DNA of 48,938 nucleotides, from contig JAOMCQ010000007.1 of assembly GCA_028345095.1 (NCBI GenBank), positions 1-48,938 on the forward strand. Direction: 5' to 3'. Positions 8,030 through 16,112 of the stretch are shown one piece after another; the first letter of the stretch is position 1; the number at the start of each line of letters is the position of its first letter. The notes under the pieces are model-generated. The model saw only the letters and a list, made by a program, of their open reading frames with translations. It had not been told where the DNA came from and made no database searches. Position numbers and translations under genes: made by a program. This DNA is from Candidatus Nitrosopelagicus sp. Its GTDB lineage: Archaea; Thermoproteota; Nitrososphaeria; Nitrososphaerales; Nitrosopumilaceae.

Positions 8030-9172
8030 TCAAACAATGATATTTTTGAAGTCAATTTTTCTGCAGTTACAACGATTCTGTAATAAACCAGATACATTAG
8101 GAGTTACATCAGAACTTTGGATAAAAGATTTGATATGAATCCCACCATCTGCAAATAAATCTAAACGGAAAGAGGTTTTTCCTAATGTTTTGTAACGTAT
8201 CTGATAGATTTGTTTGTTAAGACTTTTCTTATCTTTTGAAGGATCATGAATTTTGGCATTTTCTAGAATATCTAATTTTTTTAAATAAGTTAACAAAATT
8301 GGCTTTTCAGTATCAACAATTATCGAAACTTTAGATTTGAATGGAATAGAGCCTTTAGGTTGAACTAGTATTTTTTTTAATTCTGATAGAGAAATACCTT
8401 CTAAGTTTGAAGATTTACGTAGTATTCTATTACGTTTTTTTGGGTTTAGTATTTTTGCAAAAAATGGTCTCCCATTACCAAGAACTAAACTAGATTGATC
8501 CTCACCACCTATCCAGTTAATTTTTACCTGATTACCCTCAAATTTTTTTGTTAGAAGATTTGAAATTTTACCTTCTATACTTTCTATGTTTTCTAATCCT
8601 TTAAAATTACAATTATGACAACCAATTCCATGACAACTTTTACATGACATGTGTTTTTGAGGAAGTTTTCTAATGTTTTTATTATATCGTCCATATACGA
8701 AAATGGGTTTTGTTCTAATAGTAGAAGATTCATCCTTGAAATTTGCTTGTATGAACAGTTCAGGATCATTCATAATTCTTTTAGATTTTGTTCTTCGAGA
8801 AATTTTTTTTGACATCTCTCTAGATAGTGCAAATTTAATATTTTCAATTCCTTTAATTTTAAATTTTGATTTTATTAGATCATCCCGTTCTAGAAATGAA
8901 TTTTTTAGAATTAAACCGAGATTGAAGGTTTTAAAATCAAGATTATATAATTTTTCATAAATATTAGATAACATGAAATCAATATCATCAAAGATATTTT
9001 TGCATATGTAGCATTTATTATCAGATAATTTACCAAATTTTTTGATATATTTTTTTCCTAGTAATTTAGATGTAGGTTTACGAACGAATTTTGATACTAT
9101 TCTACCTGTGCAATATTCACACAAATTATAATTTTCCAGTATTTTAGAAATAGTATCAGATTCAGGTTTCAC
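8030..9172 (-). CDS. pus10: tRNA pseudouridine synthase Pus10
   Basis: 380 aa. Archaeal Pus10 makes pseudouridine 54 and 55 in the tRNA T-loop. An N-terminal zinc/THUMP-like region has two pairs of cysteines (CEYC near residue 18 and CYIC near 53). The middle has CKSCHGIGCHNC. The catalytic block GGEDQSSLVLGNGRPF contains the nucleophilic Asp in the family pattern. The C-terminus has the expected DLFADGGIHIKSFI strand. It is the last gene of a minus-strand block with SRP54 and Dph6. Assignment is confident. Confidence 0.9.
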   Translation of the reverse strand: MKPESDTISKILENYNLCEYCTGRIVSKFVRKPTSKLLGKKYIKKFGKLSDNKCYICKNIFDDIDFMLSNIYEKLYNLDFKTFNLGLILKNSFLERDDLIKSKFKIKGIENIKFALSREMSKKISRRTKSKRIMNDPELFIQANFKDESSTIRTKPIFVYGRYNKNIRKLPQKHMSCKSCHGIGCHNCNFKGLENIESIEGKISNLLTKKFEGNQVKINWIGGEDQSSLVLGNGRPFFAKILNPKKRNRILRKSSNLEGISLSELKKILVQPKGSIPFKSKVSIIVDTEKPILLTYLKKLDILENAKIHDPSKDKKSLNKQIYQIRYKTLGKTSFRLDLFADGGIHIKSFIQSSDVTPNVSGLLQNRCNCRKIDFKNIIV

Positions 9173-9211
9173 ATAATAATGTAAATCAATGATTTAATGA
9201 GTATTTGTTGA

Positions 9212-10537
9212 TTAACCCATTCCAAGTTTACGAAGCATACCCTGCATCTGTCTACCTTTTGAGGCTTTCATCATTGTTTTGGAGTTTTTATAATTTTTTA
9301 AGAGTTCTTTTACTTCATGTTCAGGCCAACCTGAACCTCTTGCAATTCTTTTGATTCGTGAAGAATTAAGTAAATCAGGATCAGCTTTCTCCTCTTTATT
9401 CATACTTTGAATAATGTATCTCCATTTATCCATTCTTTTTTCCATCACTTCAAGTTGATCTTCTTTAACCATACCTGATAATCCAGGCATTGTTTCCATC
9501 AAACTTTGAAGAGAACCTACTTTAGTTACTTCTTCAAGTTGATAAAAGAAGTCTTCCATATTCATTTTACCGCTAGAAATTCTTTTCATACGAACTTCAT
9601 CGGCTTCATCACCAAGTCTTTTCGCAAGATCAAGTACTGCTTGTACATCACCCATTCCCAAGAGCCTACCAACAAATCTAGTAGGTGAGAATTGTTCTAG
9701 ATCATCAATTCGCTCACCAGTTCCAACATACATCACTTGTGCACCTGTTGCAGCAGAAGCAGCAAGTGCTCCACCACCTTTTGCAGAACTATCAAGTTTT
9801 GTAATTACTATTCCGCCAACTGGAACTATTTTGTTAAATGCTTCAGCCTGTGAGAAACATTGTTGTCCAATTGTGCCATCTATAACAAGTAATGCTAGAT
9901 CAGGATTTGTAACTTTTGAAATCTCTGTCATCTCATCCAGAAGATCTTTTTCTTCTTTATGTCGTCCAGCAGTATCAATCAATACCACATCAATGTTTGA
10001 ATTTTCAAAATGCTTAAGACCATTTTTAACGATTTCAGCTGAATTTTTATTATTTTCTTCACCATAAACTTCTACATTAGATTTTTCACAGTTTGTTCTT
10101 AATTGCACTAATGCACCAGGTCTATACGTATCAGCACCAATTGCTCCAACTCTATATCCTTGTTTTGTAAGAAATTTTGCTAGTTTTGATGAAACAGTTG
10201 TTTTACCACTTCCTTGAATTCCAAGCATCAAAACTTTGTTAATTTTTCCAGATTTAAAATGAAATTCAGTGTCATTTCCTAATAATTTTGATAATTCATC
10301 ATATAATATTTTAACAATATGATCTTTTCGAGATAAACCAGGTGGCGGAGTTTCACTAATACAACGTTCTTGAAGATTTTTTGTAATTTCAAGAACAAGT
10401 TTCACATTTACATCAGATTGGAGCAATGAACGTTGAACATCTTTTGCTAATTCTTTAATTAATTCTTCGTCGATTCCAGAAGAGCTGACAATTTTTTTTA
10501 TTGCAGATCTTAATCCGTCTTTTAGATTATCAAGCAT
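9212..10537 (-). CDS. srp54: Signal recognition particle GTPase SRP54
   Basis: 441 aa. SRP54 binds 7S RNA and signal sequences and docks with FtsY. The order is N domain, then G domain with P-loop GIQGSGKTT at about 107-115, DTAGR and TKLDSSAKGG, then the methionine-rich M domain ending MQGMLRKLGMG. Length is normal. The start overlaps the 3' end of dph6 by 8 bases. Srp19 lies separately at 15476. Confidence 0.95.
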   Translation of the reverse strand: MLDNLKDGLRSAIKKIVSSSGIDEELIKELAKDVQRSLLQSDVNVKLVLEITKNLQERCISETPPPGLSRKDHIVKILYDELSKLLGNDTEFHFKSGKINKVLMLGIQGSGKTTVSSKLAKFLTKQGYRVGAIGADTYRPGALVQLRTNCEKSNVEVYGEENNKNSAEIVKNGLKHFENSNIDVVLIDTAGRHKEEKDLLDEMTEISKVTNPDLALLVIDGTIGQQCFSQAEAFNKIVPVGGIVITKLDSSAKGGGALAASAATGAQVMYVGTGERIDDLEQFSPTRFVGRLLGMGDVQAVLDLAKRLGDEADEVRMKRISSGKMNMEDFFYQLEEVTKVGSLQSLMETMPGLSGMVKEDQLEVMEKRMDKWRYIIQSMNKEEKADPDLLNSSRIKRIARGSGWPEHEVKELLKNYKNSKTMMKASKGRQMQGMLRKLGMG

Positions 10538-11219
10538 TATCTTTTAATTTAGCCTCCAATATTTCAAATCTTCCCCTATATCCATCCCATTCAGTAGTAA
10601 AATTTTGTATTAACAATGGTTTTTCAAATAAAGGACAGTTAATTACAAATGTTTCAGCCTCTCCACCTTCAAAATTTAAATTAAAATCAAATTTACTTTG
10701 CAATTTTTTAAGTTCCTCTAATCCATTATTATCAATTTTTCGTCCAAGCCAAGAATCATTCAACCCATTAGAACTTACACTAGAGATAATATACTCAAAA
10801 TTTTCATGTAATAATTCCTTCATATATGATTGAGATTCTTTATTCCATAGAGGAGATATTATCTCTAAATCATTTTTTTCACAAATTAGAGAAAAATTAT
10901 CTTTTTGATATTTACTTAGAATTCCACCATGAACTATTCCTTCAATAGAATATTTTTCTTTGGCAAGAATTACCAAATTATTTAATTTTTCAGATTCATT
11001 TTTAGAATTATTGGATGTTATTTTTTCTATTAACTGTGGAATTTTCATAGATTCAGATTGTAATTTTGTAAATGTGATATTTGGATAGTGAAGTAAATGA
11101 CTTTCATCAGAATAAGGATATAATGTCAATAATACATCAACCGAATGTCCTAATTTTTTTGCAAGAAAAATTGAATATGTACTATCTTTTCCACCCGAAA
11201 AAAATGCAGCTAATTTCAT
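10530..11219 (-). CDS. dph6: Diphthine--ammonia ligase (Dph6/ATPPase)
   Basis: 229 aa from the chosen ATG at 11219. An upstream in-frame start at 11246 would add nine atypical residues, while MKLAAFFSGGKDS is the standard family N-terminus. It is an ATP-pyrophosphatase: SGGKDST forms the PP-loop. VHGGILS, the SWLGR block and GGEAETFV are the conserved Dph6/DUF71 motifs. It completes diphthamide on elongation factor 2. It overlaps SRP54 downstream by 8 bases, within a minus-strand translation-linked cluster after aIF5A. Confidence 0.88.
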   Translation of the reverse strand: MKLAAFFSGGKDSTYSIFLAKKLGHSVDVLLTLYPYSDESHLLHYPNITFTKLQSESMKIPQLIEKITSNNSKNESEKLNNLVILAKEKYSIEGIVHGGILSKYQKDNFSLICEKNDLEIISPLWNKESQSYMKELLHENFEYIISSVSSNGLNDSWLGRKIDNNGLEELKKLQSKFDFNLNFEGGEAETFVINCPLFEKPLLIQNFTTEWDGYRGRFEILEAKLKDNA

Positions 11220-11242
11220 TTTATTATAAAAAATAGGATGCC

Positions 11243-11347
11243 TCAAAACTCATAATCTTCATCAGAAATCAGTTGGCTTTTCCAATCATCATTAGCATCC
11301 AATTTAGGATGTTTTAATTCGCATGATTTTAGTTCTTCCCATAACAT
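11243..11347 (-). CDS. Possible 34-aa ORF overlapping the end of the aIF5A gene
   Basis: An ATG-to-TGA frame of 34 residues, starting MLWEELKSCELKHPK and ending in an acidic DEDYEF. Its first half overlaps the last 44 bases of the aIF5A gene in another frame. The rest fills most of the otherwise empty gap before dph6. Composition is protein-like (two Trp, acidic end). There is no independent promoter, so it would rely on read-through. Low confidence; chance is possible. Confidence 0.25.
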   Translation of the reverse strand: MLWEELKSCELKHPKLDANDDWKSQLISDEDYEF

Positions 11348-11717
11348 TCCAATATTCAATATCTTGACCCTGCTCTAATTTTCCATCAACCTCTTCATCG
11401 ACCATTTGTATATCAACAGTTTCAAATGTTTCTCCATCCATAACTTGAACTTCAGAACCAATTATTGAAATGATTTGACCTACTCTTTTATCGATTAGTG
11501 GTACATGAATTTGCATACTTACAGGACCTACATGTGGTCGCTTTGCACCATCAAATACACCTACTCCAACAATTCGTGCTTTTGCTGCACCGTGTTTTCC
11601 GGGTTTACTTGTATCATATTCAGATATTCTACAAGGTTCTCCAGTTGGTTGATCACTGACGGGTAATAAAATGTAAGAACCAATTTTTAATGAACCTAAG
11701 TCAGAAGGTTTGCTCAT
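11304..11717 (-). CDS. eif5a: Translation factor aIF5A
   Basis: 137 aa. The protein promotes peptide-bond formation at difficult sequences and carries hypusine/deoxyhypusine. The modification loop SKPGKHGAAK places the target at Lys41. The rest has the two-barrel eIF5A fold, ending in an OB domain. It is followed on the same strand by dph6 and srp54. Length is typical of archaea. Confidence 0.94.
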   Translation of the reverse strand: MSKPSDLGSLKIGSYILLPVSDQPTGEPCRISEYDTSKPGKHGAAKARIVGVGVFDGAKRPHVGPVSMQIHVPLIDKRVGQIISIIGSEVQVMDGETFETVDIQMVDEEVDGKLEQGQDIEYWNVMGRTKIMRIKTS

Positions 11718-11751
11718 AAGAAAATAATTTTTGAGGGGTATTTACATTTTT

Positions 11752-12363
11752 TTATTTCATTATTTCAAGGATTGAGAGACTAACAAGATTATTCATAACA
11801 ATTCCTTTTCTACAAATATCACGTCGAGTTTGTTCACAATACTTGTTATCACTTTGATGACTCTTATCACTTGAAATTTCTAACATAACAATATGATCGC
11901 TATATGGAAAAGCAAACTTTGGAGATTCTTTAGATAACAATGTCATGTTTCCAAATCCAGCACGATATACTTTTTCTCTTCTAGCAACATGCGCAGATAC
12001 ATCTCGAAGATCAGATTTTGAATCTCCATATTCCAAATAATATATTGATACAAAATTGGTTTTTTCAGTTAATGGCCTATCAAATATTGAATCATCTATT
12101 TTAAAAAGAAACGAAGGTTTATCGGTATTTTGAGAAAGGATGTCTTTAGAAATTTTTTCTGGATCCTTGAATTTAGCTAAGATGTAATGATTTGATGAAG
12201 TTGAAAAGTAAGGTTTGCTATCTTCAGAAAAAGTGGCAGTAACAAAATAAAGAGATTCTACATTTTTAGATGAAACCCAATTATCTTTAAGTTCAATCGA
12301 ATCATGATCATGAAGATATGGAGCACATGCATATCCACCAAGAGTTCGAGATTTACCACTCAT
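11752..12363 (-). CDS. Conserved-looking hypothetical protein
   Basis: 203 aa from the ATG at 12363; a TTG three codons upstream is a less likely start. The sequence is soluble and mixed alpha/beta with aromatic-rich strands (SLYFVTATF, FVSIYYLEYG). A region with RDVSAHVARREKVYRAGFGNM and the Cys-containing tail KYCEQTRRDICRKGIV may bind metal or nucleic acid, but no standard motif is complete. It lies 34 bases upstream of aIF5A on the same strand. Family not recognised. Confidence 0.65.
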   Translation of the reverse strand: MSGKSRTLGGYACAPYLHDHDSIELKDNWVSSKNVESLYFVTATFSEDSKPYFSTSSNHYILAKFKDPEKISKDILSQNTDKPSFLFKIDDSIFDRPLTEKTNFVSIYYLEYGDSKSDLRDVSAHVARREKVYRAGFGNMTLLSKESPKFAFPYSDHIVMLEISSDKSHQSDNKYCEQTRRDICRKGIVMNNLVSLSILEIMK

Positions 12364-12452
12364 GAATCTCAAAATTGGCGAAAGTAATTAAATTTGTTCA
12401 AAATTGGACAAAACTAATAATTAATAAATCAAAAAAACATCCGAAAATAAGT

Positions 12453-12572
12453 CCCCACTTAGCTCAGCCTGGTAGAGCTTCCGACTGTAGTTGTCGGCTT
12501 AGGGCTGAATAACAGTAGTCTACTAGGCATACAGAAATCGGGTTGTCGAAGGCTCAAATCCTTCAGTGGGGA
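12453..12572 (+). tRNA. tRNA-Tyr (GUA) with a 46-nt intron
   Basis: The acceptor stem CCCCACT pairs perfectly with AGTGGGG, with discriminator A at 12572 and an encoded CCA at 12573-12575. D stem is GCTC/GAGC. Anticodon stem is TCCGA (12480-12484) with TCGGG (12538-12542). T arm is GAAGG/CCTTC with loop CTCAAAT. The anticodon loop reads C-T-G-T-A-G then intron then A, giving anticodon GTA. The C1-G72 pair and A73 are archaeal tRNA-Tyr identity elements. The mature RNA would be 74 nt before CCA. Confidence 0.92.
12491..12536 (+). other. tRNA-Tyr intron with bulge-helix-bulge splice sites
   Basis: The 46-nt intron lies between positions 37 and 38, the canonical site. CTGT (12485-12488) pairs with ACAG (12531-12534) as the 4-bp central helix. 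The 5' bulge is A-G|T and the 3' bulge is A-A|A, matching cleavage after the second bulge base. The inner helix TGTC/GGCA is weak, with one extra T at 12530, so the motif is slightly relaxed. Confidence 0.8.
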
Positions 12573-12586
12573 CCATTATTTTTTAA

Positions 12587-13636
12587 TTAAGGATTAATTA
12601 CTGCACGGCCCAAAATTTTTCTATTTTTTAAATCATCAAGAGCATGAGTCGCTTCATCCAAAGTATAATGTTTTGATACAATTGGATTAATAACGCCTTT
12701 TTTGGCAAGATCAATTAATTCAACCATATCGTTATAATTTCCAGTATAAGCACCCTGAATTGTTATTGCTTTTAGCGGTACAGACACTAAAGGTAATTCA
12801 ACAGAACCACCAAACAAACCAACTAGGATTATGTTTCCACGTTTTCTAATTACAGATAAATCTAATTTTACAGTTGGAGGGGCATTTACAAAATCAACTA
12901 TACTATCAACACCTTTTTCATCACATATTGACATTATTTTTTGTGATGCATTACTTTCTTTTGTATTAATCACATGTGTTGCACCTAATTCTTTTGCAGT
13001 GTTTAATTTTTGATCATCTAGATCTGCACAAATAATTTTACATTTTGTCATATGACTCGCTAGTTGTACACCCATCAGACCTAAACCACCAGCACCAACA
13101 ATTAAAATAGATTCAGGATTATTCACTAATGCTTTTTTGATTGCAGTATATGCAGTTAAACCTGAACATGCTAATGATGATGCGGAATCAGGATTTACAT
13201 CTCCAATATTTGCTAGAAATTTATAATCAGGAACAATGACTTTTTCAGCATATCCACCATCTTGAAAGACACCTAATGATCTTGGAGTTTCACAGAGATT
13301 TGTATCACCTTTTTGGCAAGTTGAACAATTACTACATCCAATCCAAGGATAAACCAAAACAGTGTCACCAATTTGTACATCTTTTACAGATTCACCTATT
13401 TTTTCAATGGTACCAACAACTTCATGACCAGGTGTTACAGGAAATTTTACGCCTCTGTCTGTAACTTTCATAAATCCGTCGCCTGTGTCATATCCACCTT
13501 CCCACAAATGTAAGTCACTATGACATACGCCTGTAGAGAGTACTTTGATTAATACTTGTGTTCCAGTAGGGTCAGAAATTTCAACTTGATTTAGTTCAAG
13601 TGGCTTATCGGGTTCTATAATTCGTGCTGCTTTCAC
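12587..13636 (-). CDS. Zinc-dependent alcohol dehydrogenase (MDR family)
   Basis: 349 aa. The catalytic zinc ligands lie in GVCHSDLH and PGHEVVG. The structural zinc cluster is CSNCSTCQKGDTNLC. The NAD(P)-binding Rossmann motif is GAGGLGLMG. In ammonia-oxidising archaea such enzymes are candidates for semialdehyde reduction in the 3-hydroxypropionate/4-hydroxybutyrate CO2-fixation cycle, but this sequence alone does not prove the substrate. The gene ends a few bases from tRNA-Tyr on the opposite strand and is divergent from scpA. Confidence 0.85.
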   Translation of the reverse strand: MKAARIIEPDKPLELNQVEISDPTGTQVLIKVLSTGVCHSDLHLWEGGYDTGDGFMKVTDRGVKFPVTPGHEVVGTIEKIGESVKDVQIGDTVLVYPWIGCSNCSTCQKGDTNLCETPRSLGVFQDGGYAEKVIVPDYKFLANIGDVNPDSASSLACSGLTAYTAIKKALVNNPESILIVGAGGLGLMGVQLASHMTKCKIICADLDDQKLNTAKELGATHVINTKESNASQKIMSICDEKGVDSIVDFVNAPPTVKLDLSVIRKRGNIILVGLFGGSVELPLVSVPLKAITIQGAYTGNYNDMVELIDLAKKGVINPIVSKHYTLDEATHALDDLKNRKILGRAVINP

Positions 13637-13667
13637 AAAATGAATTTTTCATTTTATAATATAAGAG

Positions 13668-14399
13668 TTGACTGATGATGAAAAGAAAATAGAGTCGATA
13701 GATATTATTCAATTAAAACTTGAGAGATTTGTGAGTCACGAAGAAACAAAATCACTTATTTCTAAAGTTCCAATTAATGTATTATTTAATCCAGAAGGAA
13801 TTCAAAAAAGAGACGTTTGGGACATAGATCTTATTCAAATTTTATCAATGCTATTAAAAATTCTAGAAAAGACAGATAAAAAGGATCTCAGAGTAGCAGG
13901 GATGGCAGCATTATCATCATCGTTAATTTACAAATTAAAAGTGGAAAGTATTTTTGCATTACAAAAAGCAGCGATGGAGAAGAAACCACTTCGTCAACGA
14001 ACAGATGTTGATATAGATATTCTTGAGTTTCCATATAGACACGAATCAACATATCCTGTAAGTTTAGATGAATTACTGGATTTACTTGAAAATCTAATCG
14101 GTACAATTGCAAATCCTAGAGAAAGAAAAGGTAACAAACTAAGATTTGAACCAATAGAACCACCAGATTTTAAGAAGTATTTCAATAATCTTGAGAATAT
14201 AATAGGCGAGTATCAAGATTTGATATTAAAAAAACTTCAAGCAAATGGCTCTCTTTTACTTGAAAAAATTGTGGAAGATTTAGGTACTACAGATTCTATC
14301 AGATGTTTTTTTGCAATATTATTTTTGGCAAGAGACGAAAAAATAGACATTATGCAAGAAGATGGAGAAGAAGAGATTAGGGTCACCCTAATCAAATAA
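13668..14399 (+). CDS. scpA: Segregation and condensation protein A (ScpA)
   Basis: 243 aa, TTG start. ScpA is the kleisin that bridges SMC heads with ScpB. Visible family features are the N-terminal helical SMC-binding region (IDIIQLKLERF), the central DVWDIDLIQILSMLLKILE block, and the C-terminal winged-helix segment with the RCFFAILFLARD helix typical of kleisins. The next gene is scpB, 66 bases downstream, which supports the assignment. No smc gene lies in the window. A strong TATA-like TTTATAAT lies only about 13 bases before the TTG, so the exact start is uncertain. Confidence 0.8.
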   Translation: MTDDEKKIESIDIIQLKLERFVSHEETKSLISKVPINVLFNPEGIQKRDVWDIDLIQILSMLLKILEKTDKKDLRVAGMAALSSSLIYKLKVESIFALQKAAMEKKPLRQRTDVDIDILEFPYRHESTYPVSLDELLDLLENLIGTIANPRERKGNKLRFEPIEPPDFKKYFNNLENIIGEYQDLILKKLQANGSLLLEKIVEDLGTTDSIRCFFAILFLARDEKIDIMQEDGEEEIRVTLIK

Positions 14400-14455
14400 T
14401 AATTTACAATTTGATCAACGATATGAAAAGGATGATTTTAAGTCAATTTCAAAAT

Positions 14456-14461
14456 GGAGGT
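14456..14461 (+). promoter_or_regulatory. Shine-Dalgarno motif deciding the scpB start
   Basis: GGAGGT lies four bases before the ATG at 14466. It makes that ATG, rather than the in-frame ATG at 14454 that overlaps the motif, the likely start. Confidence 0.7.
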
Positions 14462-14465
14462 AACC

Positions 14466-15026
14466 ATGGTAAAAATTGATAATGAAAATGAAGCAACCGC
14501 ACGAATAGAATCTGCACTATATTCAGCAGGTAGACCACTAAGTATAGAGGATCTAATTAGAGCATCAGGAACTGAATCAAGAGTAAAAACATTAAATTTA
14601 CTTACAAAATTAATTCAAAAAACAAAATCAACGTTTAAAGCAATTGAAATAACTAACTTGCCAGACGGTTCATATGTTTTCCAATTAAAACCAGAATATA
14701 GTTCAACAATTGGAAGGAAGTATGCATCAAGACCTATGTTGGCAAGAGCAACTCAAAAGACATTATCTTACATTGCATACGAACAACCAATTTCTAGTAA
14801 ACAATTAGTGGAAGTTAGAGGTACAGGAGTTTATGCACATTTGAAAGAATTAACTCAACTTGATTTTATAGAGCATCAGACTGTAGGAAGATACAAAATT
14901 TTTACTACAACTGAAAAATTTAAAAAATATTTTGGAATTCAAGGAGATGACGATACATTAAGACAGAAATTATTCAAAAAAGTACGAACAAGAAATACTA
15001 CCCCTAAAACGGTTAATTATAATTAA
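14466..15026 (+). CDS. scpB: Segregation and condensation protein B (ScpB)
   Basis: 186 aa from the ATG favoured by the Shine-Dalgarno motif; starting at 14454 would add four residues. ScpB has two winged-helix domains. The first includes ARIESALYSAGRPLSIEDL, the family's typical opening. The second contains TLSYIAYEQPISSKQLVEVRG, ending in a VGRYKIFTTTEKFKKYFG hairpin. It acts with ScpA and SMC in chromosome compaction. A basic tail follows (KVRTRNTTPKTVNYN). It is in an operon with scpA. Confidence 0.87.
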   Translation: MVKIDNENEATARIESALYSAGRPLSIEDLIRASGTESRVKTLNLLTKLIQKTKSTFKAIEITNLPDGSYVFQLKPEYSSTIGRKYASRPMLARATQKTLSYIAYEQPISSKQLVEVRGTGVYAHLKELTQLDFIEHQTVGRYKIFTTTEKFKKYFGIQGDDDTLRQKLFKKVRTRNTTPKTVNYN

Positions 15027-15087
15027 TATACGTGAAAGTTCTCAAATCTTGCGTTTTGTATAAATTAGAGTAATTCAAAAACATACC

Positions 15088-15471
15088 ATGAAGAAATCTG
15101 TAGAAAATCTAAAGACAAGTAAAATTACCGGTGGTCTCAGACATCCATTAAAAACTAGACAGAAATTTGAAACAGATAGATATCCAAACGAGGCAGAAGG
15201 TGGCGAAGAACAACAAACAGTAACAAGAAAAACTCGAGGAAATAATAGAAAAACTGGTTTGAAAATTGCAAGCTTTGTGAATTTAGTTATGGCTGATTCT
15301 AAAGTAAAGAAATCAAAGATTATCAAAGTTCTAGAGAATCAAACAAACAATGATTATCAAAGACGTGGTATTATTACAAAAGGTGCAATTATTGAAACAG
15401 AAGATGGAAAATGTAAAGTTGTATCAAGACCTGGTCAAAGTGGAACAGTTAGTGGAATTTTAGTAAAATAG
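15088..15471 (+). CDS. rps8e: Small-subunit ribosomal protein S8e
   Basis: 127 aa. Archaeal S8e features include the early TGGLRHP and KRQ-like basic segment, VTRKTRGNNRKTGLK, and the late RRGIITKGAIIETEDG, ending GQSGTVSGILV. It is encoded 4 bases ahead of srp19, so they form an operon. A TATA-like TTGTATAAATT lies upstream at about 15055-15065. Confidence 0.93.
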   Translation: MKKSVENLKTSKITGGLRHPLKTRQKFETDRYPNEAEGGEEQQTVTRKTRGNNRKTGLKIASFVNLVMADSKVKKSKIIKVLENQTNNDYQRRGIITKGAIIETEDGKCKVVSRPGQSGTVSGILVK

Positions 15472-15475
15472 AGAT

Positions 15476-15778
15476 ATGAAAGATTACGAACATGTCGTAA
15501 TCTGGCTTGATTATTTTAACAAGACATTACCACGTAACAAAGGAAGAAGATTATCAAAAGAAAAATGTGTTTTTGATCCATCATTGAAAGAACTAATTGA
15601 TGCATCAAATGCTGCAGGATTACAACCTAATGAAACTGAAGAACAAGTAAGATTTCCAAAGAGACCATACGTTAGATCTGGTTACATTGTTTTACCTAAA
15701 ACACAAAAAAAGACAGAAATGTTAGAAAAAATTTCACAAAAATTAGTTTCCAAACGAGCAAAACAAACAAAACAGTAA
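15476..15778 (+). CDS. srp19: Signal recognition particle protein SRP19
   Basis: 100 aa. SRP19 binds 7S RNA and helps SRP54 assemble. Family marks are VVIWLDYFNKTLPRNKGRRL near the start and KRPYVRSGYIVL in the middle, plus a basic tail. It lies directly after rps8e. Length is typical. Confidence 0.9.
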   Translation: MKDYEHVVIWLDYFNKTLPRNKGRRLSKEKCVFDPSLKELIDASNAAGLQPNETEEQVRFPKRPYVRSGYIVLPKTQKKTEMLEKISQKLVSKRAKQTKQ

Positions 15779-15848
15779 TGAAAATAGCTACAAACTAAAG
15801 TTTTGTTGACAGAACTTAATGAAAACTATCAAAACTCTTGAATTTTAA

Positions 15849-16112
15849 TTGCAGGAGGTAGGTGAAGTTATGCACTTAGCCAATAGTGGCAGAGTCATTG
15901 TACGACTCAACTCAGAGGTACCTGAAGGTCAAATTCTTTGTGATAGCAATAGTCAAAAAATTGCTAAAGTCACAGAGTTGATTGGACCAGTATCAAGTCC
16001 CTTTGCGTCAGCCATACCACTAACAAATAACTTGAGAAAGATTAGTGGGAAAAAAGTTTTTGCGCTTGATCAAGCTCCTGCAAAGAAAAAAAGCAGGAGA
16101 AAATATAGATGA
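15849..16112 (+). CDS. gar1: H/ACA ribonucleoprotein protein Gar1
   Basis: 87 aa from a TTG start. Gar1 is part of box H/ACA RNPs that guide rRNA pseudouridylation. The small barrel fits archaeal Gar1: VGEVMHLANSGRVIVRL, then VTELIGPVSSPFASAIP, then VFAL, then a basic tail KKKSRRKYR. The ATG at 15870 has a GGAGG motif (15854-15858) ahead of it, but starting there would delete the conserved first strand, so the TTG is preferred. The stop overlaps the TFB start (ATGA). Gar1 next to TFB is a common archaeal pairing. Confidence 0.85.
   Translation: MQEVGEVMHLANSGRVIVRLNSEVPEGQILCDSNSQKIAKVTELIGPVSSPFASAIPLTNNLRKISGKKVFALDQAPAKKKSRRKYR

Noticed and set aside
12480-12499. Reading the tRNA-Tyr anticodon arm as an intronless hairpin CCGAC/GTCGG
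   Set aside because: That loop lacks U33 and would leave the T arm and acceptor misplaced; the intron model gives full pairing and anticodon GTA.
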